Part shown: in pieces, positions 37,564 through 50,500 of the stretch
How positions within the stretch are numbered: position 1 is the stretch's first letter
Layout of the letters: each line of letters opens with the position of its first letter
Source: Parelaphostrongylus tenuis
Taxonomy: Eukaryota; Nematoda; Chromadorea; Rhabditida; Metastrongylidae
NCBI GenBank assembly: GCA_019055375.1
Contig: JAHQIW010004567.1
Span: 124,001-188,000 of the forward strand
DNA length: 64,000 nt
Direction of reading: 5' to 3'
Position numbers and translations under genes: made by a program
The notes under the pieces: generated by a model
Seen by the model: the letters and a program-made list of their open reading frames with translations, nothing else
What the model was told of the DNA's origin: nothing
The model's database searches: none

Positions 37564-38674
37564 CATAAGAACTACTAGGTGGGTAAAGTGTCCTGTAGAA
37601 TACTGTCATATTCTCAACTCTTTTGATATTTGAGCAATCAGCAGATATCTAGAGTCTGCTCGCTTATCATCGTGATAAACAAGTTCTGTGTTACTTTTTC
37701 ATAGAATGACCAACAGCTTTTCAAATGTTATATAATTTTCATGGTTTTGTTGATTATCCTACTCCTCTCACATATGTGATTGCATCTTGCCTATTTGTAA
37801 TGCAGTATTTGTTTTAGTATTTTCGCATTTTTCGTTTGACATTTGACATTTATCTGTGTTTAACATTTATTCAAAATTTGCTCTTATGCTATAAACTCAA
37901 CCCAAGAAATGACCTTTCAAGGTAATCTTTTGAGTATCTGCTTGGCTTCTTCTCAAGATTCGTTCGGTCTCTAACACGGCTTGATCTGTTTCCTTTTTCC
38001 TTCTGTCTTCTTGAATAATAGTGGTCTAATTCAAGCAAACTGTATCTAGCAGACAGTTCTTCAACTATGCCCCTTCAAACCATTTTTTTTAGATCAATAA
38101 CCCCATTTTGAGTCTTTTTTCCCATCCTGTGAGCTGAATATTAGAAAAATGATCCCAAGAAGTCACTTCGCCATGTCAAAACTGACTATAAATTACTAAA
38201 CCAGTGCTGATTTCGATGCGACACTGATTGGACGACATGTATTGGTTAATGTGGAACACCAACATATCAACATATCTTGTAGTAAGTTTTAGAGAACGTT
38301 TGCATTCTCTTGTATTCATTTTGTTGTTCCCCTCGTTCATCTCTTGCCTCAGTCCCATCCATATTTCGCTTTCAATGTTATTCTCCTGGATATCGAAAAT
38401 TGGATAAATCAGGAAACTTCAAGCTACTCATTTCAGTCTTAATCTTGGGCTCATTTGTAACAATGCGTACCCTTAGTTTTGGATCCGAAACCCATCGGGC
38501 GTTTTCTTGTGTTGTCATACGTTCATTGAACGCTTTGGGTGCACTTCTGTTCTGTATGGTTAGAGAACTAGTCTCTCGGTTTGTATATCCAAATACTTAC
38601 GCCCAATTCTCTCTTTTCCTACTTCGTTGAACTCCTTGCATATCCCCTCTGGTTCATGAGGGCTCGGAAAAGCT

Positions 38675-38705
<31 letters not shown>

Positions 38706-41479
38706 GTATATATATAAATATATATATATATATATCAATAAGGTGATTTGATGAGATTTTCCTTTCGAATATATGTCTTTTGTGTCCCACTCAAGCACCT
38801 TCTTTGACCACAATGCCGCGGTAAGATTGCTCGGCTAAGTTGCGTTATCCTACTTTTTTTAATTATTTATTTTATGTGACATATCATCACATCTTTGTGC
38901 GGATCTCAGCACTTTTCATTCGATCCATCTCCTCTCATTCTTGTATCGCTAAGCACTCCGCTAACTCCTTTCTGTCTATCTATCTATCTATCTCTCTCTC
39001 TCTCTCTCTCTCTTTTTCTTTCTCTTTCTCCCTCTCTTCCTTGTCATCCTATAGAAATCTCTCATGGAACTATTTTTCCTGAGATTTGAAAGGTCTTTAT
39101 GGAAATAGCAAATTTGTGCTGCAATTGCGCCAACACTTTGTTAGAATTTCTATATAAGGCAACTCTCTTTAACCCGCAACTCTGATGAGTTGACATTCCC
39201 TTCAAAATTCTGCGTTTTAAAAGCTGTCTCCATCTGCACAAGTTAGCTGTGCGTGTTCACAATTTGCTTTGGGATTCTTCTGACGGTATAGTTGTAAAAG
39301 TTGTAAGAATTGCTTAAAGTAAGTGTCGCTTATGTGGAGGAAAGTTGCCTGTTATATCATTAGGTCTTCTTATAAGTTTTAGCGCTAGAGCAGTAAACAC
39401 CAAATTTACTAACCAAATGTGGTAAAAATTGCTAAACAACACTAATCAAAGCATGCGCTATCAGCCTGAACACATTTTTACCATCTCTCAGATGACAGAT
39501 CAATACCGTTTGTGCGGAACTTTCCGAACATTCCTTTGATGCCAAATATGTCTAAGCGAACAGCGTTCCGGTTCTTTGCTAAGTTACTCCTCGGCAACAC
39601 CAACTTGAAGGACCAGCTGCGCTGCGGACGTCCACGTGTTGATTGAGAGGCCGTCATCGAAGCAATAGTAGAGGATCTGATTTTGACTATCGAGGAGTTG
39701 AGTGATGATTTTAACTCGGTTATGTAACAACCAGCCGGTATTGAAGTAGAATACTGTTCTATTAATTTGGTGTTTAATACTCTAGTGCCAGAACTCATGA
39801 GAAGAACTAATACTCAGTGCTCTGCGTGAGCTTCTCTTTTTGTTTTTGACTGCAGCTTTAATTTTAGAGAGTAGAGTTTTTTTTTTGCATATTTTTTGAG
39901 CTAATCTGATTTTGAGCGGGTCCATAAAAAAGCGGTCGATAGAAGAGGCATTTTTAAGTGTAGAGCGAGTGGAATGGAAATGGTTGTAATACATATTTTC
40001 CGTTAAGTTAACATTTTCATGTCATGGTACGCGGCGACAGTAAACCTGTCCCTGTTTGTCACAGTTGCGAATAGAACATGATATTGATAATTTCTCTCCT
40101 GGAGTATTTGCTCATGATGAATATGCGTTCTGATCTTCCTAACCGGGAGTACTGAGCTTCGTTCGTCATAGCTTTTGAGTTCCCCGACAAATAACTCGCT
40201 GTCTTCGATGGCCCTTCTAATCTGTAGCTTTAAGGAATGAATTTCGTTGAAGAGCGTTTGTCGAAATACAACTGTTCGCCTTTTCTTCTTGGTTGATAAC
40301 AGTTTTTCTCTAGTTTGGCAACTGAATGGGAGAAAGTGATGACACGAAGCAGTATGACGTAATGCAGGGTATCAAGGGACACTATTTCTTTTTATAAGCA
40401 TTCGCGTCACTCATGCTTTTAGTGACTCTGGTGTTCAGCGACAATTTTCCTTTTGAAAATAAATTTTTCTGGAAGAGGTATCCATTTGGTGATAGCCCTG
40501 TAATACGCTTTTTCTTCCCAGTCTTAATTTGGTTTTTTCTGAAGATTCTCCTTTTTTGTGTTCCTTATCGCTTGCTCTTCCGTGTCTTTAAGCAGAGTAT
40601 GCGAGGGAATATCTTGTGGAAGAGTTATTTGTGGCGGATCGCAGCCTCTGCTTAATTGTGAACACATTTAATTCATTGCAAAAGCTGGTAAGTAAAATTT
40701 AGTAACATTGATTTTCTCTTCATGTTGAATTAGGGTGTGGGGCATGTTCAGGCGATGTTATAGGATCGAGATCGACTATACAGGCAACGTAAGCCTTTAA
40801 TCCCTGAGCCGATACTTTTTAATAGCATATTTTCTGTCTGCTGTGGACTAAAATGGAACATGAGCTCTGTAACCGTGAGGAGCGTGGAGGCGTACTTATA
40901 CTGATTTATGGTTGGTTGAAGCATTTGCTTCTGTGGTCCCGAGACAGCTTTATCATAGTCGTCCCACGTTGTCGCCACAAAAATAGCATTCGAATGAAGC
41001 TTTGCATTTGGCATATTTAAATCTATTGAGACTTTTCAAGCTATTCCTTCTATTGGAGGTACAAAAATGTTGCCTGAAATTAGATATTTTTCTACATCTC
41101 TTGCCGACATTACTATTGATTTCTGATAATTTGATGATAGAAAGCAGTCTAAATTGGCCAATGAGGAACGGCTATCATGAAAAAAGAAGCACCTAGAAAA
41201 TGAGTGAATGAGGAGGAACGTATTAAGGAAATTGCGCCATTGAACTTTTTTGAGTCAGCGATAAAACAGGAATGACTCTAAAATCTTACACTATTGAAAT
41301 ACACTTGGAGAAACCTTATATGATGGGAGTGAAAGGTTTTTTTTCCGAACATCGATTAATGTTGAGACTGCAGTCTTTTCTTTACATTTTATCCTTCTCC
41401 TTCGGTTTTCTAACGGTTAATTCAAAGATTTAATGAAATCCTAGAGTAATTCTTCCCAGTAAGGATTTCTGTAGCTGAA

Positions 41480-41512
<33 letters not shown>

Positions 41513-44500
41513 TTCTACCACATTTACTACTTTCTATAGTGTGTGCTTGTGTGCCCATGACTTCTTATGTAGTAGAGAATTTGAGGTTGATCTTGAGCGC
41601 AAATGATTAGAACATTCACTTGAGTATCATAGCTCATGAAGAACTTGCTGTGCGTCGTTCTACAATCGAGAATGCCACGGTCATGGCCAGGCGGTGATAT
41701 GTCGGAGAAATTCTCTTATTTTGAACAAAATACGGCATGTTGGATGTGCGAAAAATAGAAACATTAAACGAATTCTGGTTTTAAAGTTTTTAGGAACGCT
41801 GTCAACAAGTTCTCTTCTCTAACCGTAGTAAAATCCTCATTTTCTGACACCCTTTCTGTTTTTTTTTGTAGAGGTACTGATTTGAATAGTGAAATAAAAT
41901 TCGATGATTTCATCGAATGCATAGTTTGTGCTTGAGGTTGTCAAGAATGTATTGAAGGTCTTTTCCAAGAGTTAATCTTCAGGAATAAATAAATCGAACT
42001 TAAATGAGATTACCACTTTAGAAAAAAAAGGAACATGCTCTCAGAATTGCAGAAAAATTTGTCTTTCATGAATCAGTGAAATATTCACGTTGGTTTTGAA
42101 ATTTCAGCGTAAGCTCTAAGTCTTGAGTGGCGTCGGTCCATATACATGTCATAGTCAAAACAACATTCGACATCTGATTTGAGTTGATTACAGACTTGTT
42201 GACAGTCATCCGCCGTTGAAAATTAATACGTGGCCAGTACATAGTCAATGGTGATAATGTATCAAAGAGAAATATCAGCTTGTTGTTAATTGGAGTAGTT
42301 GAAAAGCCAAAAACTTAGTACACTTTTTACTACCTACTGAGTGGTTACTATGATTCTCAGTAATGAATTGAGAGCGCTTCTGGCACAGTGGTTAGAGGTG
42401 CTCTGCGACACACACGTGGTCGACGGTTCGATCCCAAGTCTTCCATCTCTGCGCCGTCGGATTGTTATCAGACTTGTCTGGAAGAATAAGAGCACTGACC
42501 AAGCAAATCGGTAGGCCACCACATGTCATTCTAAAGGTCAGATATGGAGCCATCTCAAATGATACCTGATGAAGTTGATTGCATGTCGCATCCCTCAGCG
42601 ATTGATCAACGCCGACAGCTTTATCCTTGAGAGTTTTGCTATGGTTCATAATCCGACCAGTTTAATGTCAACATTCGGAAATGTGTTCTGCAGAAAATGC
42701 TGTCTTTTTCTCTTATTTTTTATATACGGCCATCTTTAGGATTGTCATGATCTTCTGCAGAGGGAAGTGAAGCAATAATCGATTTTCATTTCATCCTTGC
42801 ATTAGTACTTCTGACAAACAAACACTCACGCGCAAAAGTTTTTTTTTCTTGTAAATTATTGCGTTTATAGAGTACCTCTTACCACACTCCTCTCTATTTG
42901 TATTCTAAAAGCTGTCGAGTTAATATGGAGACAGCAGCAGGTTCTGTGAAGCAAAATAGGTAACCGGAATTAAGTTGCGTGATGTCAGTGCACGTTTAGT
43001 TTGCACTGCTCATTTTCACAGCTCACACTTTTTACATATTAATTGCAGTTATCATACTTGCAATTTTCTAATGTACCCTTTTTGTTCTCAATTTACTAGC
43101 AATTACATTCATTGCTAAGCTAAACTTGTACCAATTCGCAATCTTCCCATATAGTTTTTTTTTCTACAGTTAACTATTACTGTGACATTTATTGAAATGA
43201 TAAAACAAACTGTAAACAGGATGATTTGTTGCGCTGATTGCATTTAGTTCTCATTTTCTTGGCATGTTTTCTAGCAGTGTTTGTTATAACATGTATGTGA
43301 CTCATAGCGGCCATCATGATATCTCCGCTTCTCTGATTGTTACTGACATCTTTCAAGACATTCGTCGATACGGATCTTTCTGCTGAGTTTTAACGCTCCA
43401 CTGTCTGTTAACATTTCATCCATCGGTGAGATCGTGTACTGCCTTTCTCTCCCATCACATCCTGCTTTAACCAGCACATGTATTCGGATGTAACAAGAGC
43501 TTTGTCTAATGGCTTATTATTTAAGTATTAAGAGGATGGCGTTTATAGGCAGCGCTGGAATTCTAATAGTATATCAGTTGTGAAAGCCTAAAGTTTTTCA
43601 TCCTAAGACCAAAATTGGTGAATACTTTGATTCTAGAACGGCTGTGAGTTCTTCCTCGCTTTCCGGTAGCCATTTAGTATGGAATAGGTAGAATGAGATA
43701 AAAGAAACTTGTCGAAACTAACAAGAAATGGCAGCAGTGTGACTGAAAGGTAAACGAAATTCACCCGTCGGAATTGGTAATGTTTAACACTTCTGCGACG
43801 AATGACATCCACTGGTGTCATGTTCTTTTCGCTGGTTCATTTTAGTCCAGAGATCTTTCATAGACTTCTTGTAATCGATCGGTAGCTCATTAAATGCAAA
43901 TGCTGTGGTGGGCGTCATCCATGGTTGGATGGCTTAATTATTTCTCACTTAATTTCTCGTTTTCAAGGGAAGATTGCTATTGGGGAGAATGCGCGGCGGA
44001 GAGAATATAGCTAGGGAGTAGTCGCAGAATACCCCGTCTCGATCAAATAGCATCGCATGCAATGTGCATCAAAACTTTTGACGAGCACTTCTTTGTTTGC
44101 TAATTTCCCTCGCTGTGATGACTTTTATATACTGTTTGGAGTGAGAAAACATCAAATCCGCATGCTTGACACTACGGTGTATTCCTTGCACAGCTTATAC
44201 AACTTCATTAGATGTTGAAGCATCTGAATGCATAGTGGACGGACGCCTTTCCTTCACACAAAAGAGTTTTATGTCCACCAAAACCATGTCGAGCTGTATA
44301 CAAGGACGTGAACAACGTACAGGATGAAGGAAGCGAAGTTTTTTTTCCAACGGGCAGGGAAAAATCGACATATAGGACGGAAATTACAAGTGGTGCTACA
44401 TAGAAAGTGTGACATCTGTAGATACTGCAGTAGCTACAGCGAAAAATTGAATGTCATCCGCTTTCCAACAGAACCGAAATTAGGCGTCATCGGAAGAGTA

Positions 44501-47500
44501 TAAAGTGCAGTCGATTAATCCATTGAATTTATTAGAGATGGAAGCAGAGAACAATGAATCTTTTCCTTCCTTGAACACTTTTTGGATGAGTAGCACGAAA
44601 TATGATATCTATTTATTCTCGATAAGCAGCCTATCGTTAACAAAGCTCTTCGCTTACCAATGAGGTAGTTGGAGCTACTGCTATGATGATTAAAAACAAT
44701 AAATGTTATCGGTGAATACAAAAAACAACCGGAATTCAATTCGCATATTTTACAAAAGATTGCCAAAGGTGACAAGAATGTGGCTAGTTTGGGACGAGTT
44801 TTCTTCTTCTTTCATGTGGCGCAAAGGCTGAATGTGCACTAAAAACGTTGAAGGACTCATTCATGAACATAGGTTATACATAAAATGTGAGAAAATGCGG
44901 TAATTATCAATGACGAACTGAAAAAACCGAATTGACGAAGTGGCCGAAAACTGCAAATTGTCCACAATTTGTTAGATACATTTTCTTTCGTGATACTTCG
45001 AATTAGTGTCGTGGGGTCTATATGCTAATCAATCCATACTAAGAAAATCTCTTGATGTTCTATAAGTAATAAATACGTGAATTTAGGCGGGAGGAATTTT
45101 TAAGTAATGGATAAAAGAGGCATATCCATAAGCCAATATCTTTGGTACTCGTTTTGAAAATTTATTATTCAATGGTTAGCGTAAACCACTGCCTTACCTA
45201 GATCATGTGGCTGAAATTATTTTTATACAATACATACATATTAAAGTTAACTTACTGGAGGTATTCCCACATATATTGAGTTGGTTTTCTTACAAAAGAG
45301 ATTATTTCTGCTTAAACTCTACTACTCTGCCTGTCTATTTTACTGAACATCTAATATTATGGTGCGATCATATCCTAAAATTTCTATGATCTGTACGAGT
45401 TTGAAAAAGTTGCCTATTTGTTTGAAAAAAGTTATACAAGTGAACATTGCGTCAACCTATGTGTCACTTTGTTCAACTTTGTAACGTTTCTGGTCCAGTC
45501 TTTTGGACCACATGTTCTTCAAATCGTTCCTAAGTTTTCTTCAATTTTGAGTAAATAATTTGTATTCTTTTCCAAAATTATGATAACCGCATACAAAAAT
45601 TTCCAGGCTGGATGTAAAGTAGATGATCTCTTTGTTGATATACGTGATGGTTTCTCACTTATTACGCTTCTCGAGGTTCTCACAAGTGAACGACTGGTAC
45701 GCGTACTTTTTGTTTACATGAGGTTTTTTATTTTGAAGTGATGAAGTTCTAACTATGTAGTTTTTAATTTTGGCAACATTAACTATTCAATCATTTAGCT
45801 TCGCGAAAATGGCCACACTCATTTTCACAGGATTCAGAATGTGCAATACTGCCTAGATTTCCTGAAGAGGAAAAATGTAAGTACTTCTTTTCATGCGTGC
45901 TCTTTTCTACTTTTATCTTCGAATCCCTCTAAGCGACCAAAAAGTTGTGCGCTCCAAAGTGTTTTCCAATTTTTACTTTACAAGCGATATATTTCTTTTC
46001 TAGTGTGCACACTTGGTAGGTCAAGGGTATAGATTGAAACATTTTCAGTTCTTTCTAAACATTTTGTTTCAATGACGATGTAATTGAATTCTAAACAAAC
46101 AACAACTCAACACTCAGTAGTGGAGAAAGGGGCATTGCCATCTTTGGGCGTAAACGGGGCGTGTGCATTGAGCTCAGTTTCAACCCGTTATCGTCAGCGG
46201 TTAAGGATCTAGAGGTGATGTCAAGCTCATATCATACAAAATTGAATATAATCGCAGTTAATTCAAAAGTCACGTGCAGTTCGCTCATATTGAATAACTA
46301 AGCGACAAATGTTTTTCAAACAATTTTAGAATTAGCGATGTCAATGTTGTAGATTATGTAAGTAGATAAGAACTACAATCGATTTGTTAGCCATGGCCAC
46401 TGGTTGAAAAATGCCTTGAAGTGGCTGCCAAATCTTCAGATACAATGGTTTTTTGCAGATAAAACTTGTAAATATCCGACCTGAGGACATTGTTGAAGGA
46501 AATGGAAAATTGACGCTTGGCTTAATATGGACCATCATTCTGAATTTCCAAGTGTCTGTTATCAAACGGCGTCATTTAGAGGAGGGACCTCAAGCGGAGT
46601 CTCTTAACTGCTCTTCGCAGGTAATGGTTTAGCAGCTAATGGCTTTTGTAGTTAGGCACTAACTTGATAGGTCAAGTGTGTATTAGTATGATCAGAACAC
46701 TGGTAAATTTTACCGATCTACCCCACTTGAACAGCGGTAAGTTTTTCTACTAGGTTCTTAGTATGATTATTCAGAGAACTTCATTTCTAATTAGAGAAAC
46801 ACGTAGTGCATGTGGTAGCTGTATCAGATATGAACTAGTACTTCAAAGAAAAAATCTTGGTATGTGTGCACACCATTGTTGTTGGTTGATATTTTGCATT
46901 GAGAAGCGAGACTGTGTTTATTTGATCGTTTTTCATGAGTCATTATTATTTACGTCCATTCTGTTCAGCTTTTTACTTTATGGTAGGATTTATAAGCACC
47001 CTTGCATATCACAATGTTTGTAACTAGATTTTCTACCAATAATCAGTAGTTCCTTATGCACTGACTCGATCTAGTAAATCGAAATCGCCGTTGTCACATA
47101 TTTTTATGTTATACCATCTTTCCTCACTCTTTTCATTTGAGTTGAGCAGGGTGTGGTCAGCAATCATCTATCTAGTAGCTGAAAACAGTAATGTGTCCGG
47201 TTAGCGAAATATTCTTCGTCTTCTTGTGTTGTCGACCACACCCTGTTTGCACTTAGGCTTAACTTTTTCGTGGAACTGTTGCGCATCGATCATGGCAGAC
47301 AGAGAAAGCACTAAAGAGCAATGATTACGTAGAAATATGCTATAGCATGATGAGAGGTAGCACAATGGATAGGTACCTGGACCCTTTTATTGAACAGTTG
47401 GATGTTCTTGCTCAGACTTTTTGTTACTTCCTCGACATCTCGATAACGACGTTGGTTAACGCGAGTGATTTGTGAGACAGTTGACTGTCGTCGCATGTTG

Positions 47501-50500
47501 CCAAGTTGACAGATAACTCACTATAAGAGGAGTAACAATTGGTCTAAACTCTTGGGTCTCTGATCTTTGCTCTCTTTGCTTGTTCGTATATTTTCATTCT
47601 GATAGGAACTTATGTGCCGAATGTGTAGTTTTGTGGTGATTTACACACTTTTCAATGTTGTGTTTGACACATTTTGAAAACATACGGATTGAGGACGGCA
47701 GTACTGCAATTAAGGAAATCCTCATTACTAAAATCAAATCAAGTTCTCATATAAATTGTAAGTGGAGAGGATGTCTTGGACCTACTATTGCTTTGTTAAA
47801 TGCTAAATTGATCTGTTGAACCTGAATTCGATGAGTTGGAAAAGCGATTTTATAAAACTGCAATGTCATTTTGTTGGATCGAGGCATTATCTTACCATCT
47901 CAGATTATATGCATTGTTAAAATGTCGACTTGAGATATTTTGACGGATATTTTCCTCACACTGGATATTTTCACCTTGGGTGCGGCGTGATTCGTGTTCA
48001 TTCTCACCTTGTTTCCGGCAAATTTGACGAACACATAAGGGCATTTTTTTGGCACAGGATTTATTACTTATTTGTATGCCGTGCATATAGCAAGGAGACG
48101 AAAATGTCATCATTTCTCAGAGCACTAGAACTAGTATTCATACTTTGATTGAAATATCGTTAAAATTATTCATAAGGTGTTTTCTGCCATCAGCAATTAC
48201 TTCCCATCGAGAACTGTGTTCTACACCAAAGGATAGTTTTTCATAGTTTGAGAGTTCAACATCTTATTCTACCTAAAATCAAATGTCGCAGTTTTACATT
48301 TATTGCCGCAAGAATATTTTTATAGTCGAATATCTTGCTAGTTTATTGCACTTTCGTTGGTCATATAGTCTGGTGCTGCGCGGAACAACGCTTGGCCACT
48401 TTTTTCGCACTTTGGTAAAACGTCGTTTTCGAACCATTTTCTTTTCATTGGCTTATCGATTTGGGCGACAATAATGGCATCATGTTGTGAGAAACTTCAC
48501 ATAGGGGAACGGGGACATTTGATTGTTTTTCCAATATAATTTATTCTGAAGCAGCTCCAGTGAGCAAGTGCTGTCTATCTGTTCTTGTTCTATACTATTG
48601 CAATTTCTAAAACCATAAGTATGATAAGAACATATCTGCAGCTGTATTCGCCAATCTCTCTAAACATCTATGAACGCGTCTTATTGGAGCTTTCATCGAC
48701 GTTTTTTGATTACTATGTCACTAGGGGACAGGCGCTCGCTCTAGCATTGGAAACAGGTCGTAGCGCATCAGCTACGATTGCGGCAAGTGGGGCGGCCCTT
48801 ACTGACGGGGCGGGTGCGCCTTCACCACTACAAACCCATTCCTGTACTTGCTGTGACGCGTGGGATGTTACGGCTAGTCTAGCTTTTCTATTATTATTTC
48901 TGACATCTACAGTACTGACAATGTACAAGGTACTGCGATCGTATTCGAAGAAGGCGGAACGCAAACAGGAGGTATCTCGTGCTACTGATCGCAACGGCTA
49001 TGCTAGTGGTGGTGGCGCAAGCTATCACGAAGAAGCTCGTCGCGATGTCAAAGACCATAATGGTCATTCGATGAATGGACAGCCTACTGCAGACAATAGA
49101 CATCTTAGCAGTGCTCGTGCTGGACAGGGCTTTTCCGAGAGCAGTTCATATGAAACACGCGAACATTTTGAACGGAAAGTGCAACGAGTGAAGAAAACTC
49201 GTGGAGAACGTGAACGTTCCCGCAGTTCTCGTCGTGGAGAAGAGGTATTAGTTGTCTTCTTTTGTTGTTATAGCGAGTAGTTATCAATGCTTCCGATTTT
49301 CTGTTGGTCTTGAAGTCGATCATTAATTTACTGTTTTTTTGGTGAGCAAGCTCAAGGTTGTCATAGTTGATTAGTTTAATCTTTATATATATATATATAT
49401 ATATATATATGCATATATACGTGATATACACGTATAGTATATGTATGTATATATATGCATAATACCTGTTGATGTAATAACCTTGTATTCGCTGACGTGC
49501 ACACCTAACCACCTTGACCTTTCCGTAATGTTATTTGCAGTTCGATCCATTATTTTCGTTGATGATAACGTGCTGAATACGGACAGATTCATTGCTGCGT
49601 TGGCGAGATGCTTTCATTTGAACAATTCTTGCACTTAATCGTTGTAAAAAAACCTGTTTCTAATCGTTCCTCAAATTCTTTAACGTTTTTGCTACGAATT
49701 GCTAATTTTGAGACGGCGTTGTGTAGTGAGTGGCCTTCGTATCATATGCGTTATTGGGAATAGATAACTGGAACGAAAGACGTTTGATCAGAATCTGGTT
49801 TTGGAACCTTGATTGCTTCGCGTTGTCGGCCACACCCTGTTACAGTGGTCTATCACAAAGAGTTAGTATGTTGAAGTGGTAGTCAATGTGGAATGTCATT
49901 CTTGTATCAGATGAGAAATGAGTATATGTGTATTTTAAAGGGAAATTCTTGGATTGACAACTTTGTTTACTGAATCGCGCTAAGTTTTTTCATTAACATT
50001 TACGCTGCTAGAAACTTTCACCTTTCAAGTCTTTTTTCTATCTTGATTTTTTGCTCACTGAAGTTGCTAACACCTCCACTTCTTTTGTCCCATCTTTGTC
50101 TTGAAGTTCTCAAAGCTGAGTGTGAACATATTGCTAATACATAGTGTGTTCTCTTTACGCAAGTTAGTGGACAAGTAAGTCATCATTGTTAGCTTTGATG
50201 AAATCGTAACATAATAAGGTGTTAAATGAAGAAAGTGAGGAAACAATAATATACGATGGAGGAGAAAAAGTACATGGTGCACAAGAGCTGTCTATTAGAT
50301 ACTGATCGTGTCAATTTTCCTAGGTGATCCTGTCTTGTTCTGGTCCCACAAGAATTGTTCACTCCTCGTTTATATTGAAATGTTCAGGTTTCTGAAGCAG
50401 TTCACTCTAGTGATGCCTTCTCGGCCCGTGATGCTTTACTACAATGGGCTCGAAGAGTAAGCATTTCTCAGATCGATCTCGAAAACGTCTACTAATCCAT

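Larger units (their letters stand above)
27930..45606 (+). other. vab-10 intron 2 (17.7 kb), repeat-filled
   Basis: A single GT-AG intron between the first two CH1 exons. Besides the elements listed separately (MITEs, SINEs, mariner relics, TA and TC microsatellites) I found no coding exon with consistent splice signals and phase. ORFs of 103 codons (32809-33120, minus) and 112 codons (36516-36854, minus) have no recognised motif. Further alternative promoters cannot be excluded. Confidence 0.65.

Noticed and set aside
48585..48724. Extending the membrane exon to ATG 48585 as a definite start
   Set aside because: The extension is AT-rich and precedes an acceptor where GC content jumps; it remains a possibility but is not the favoured model.
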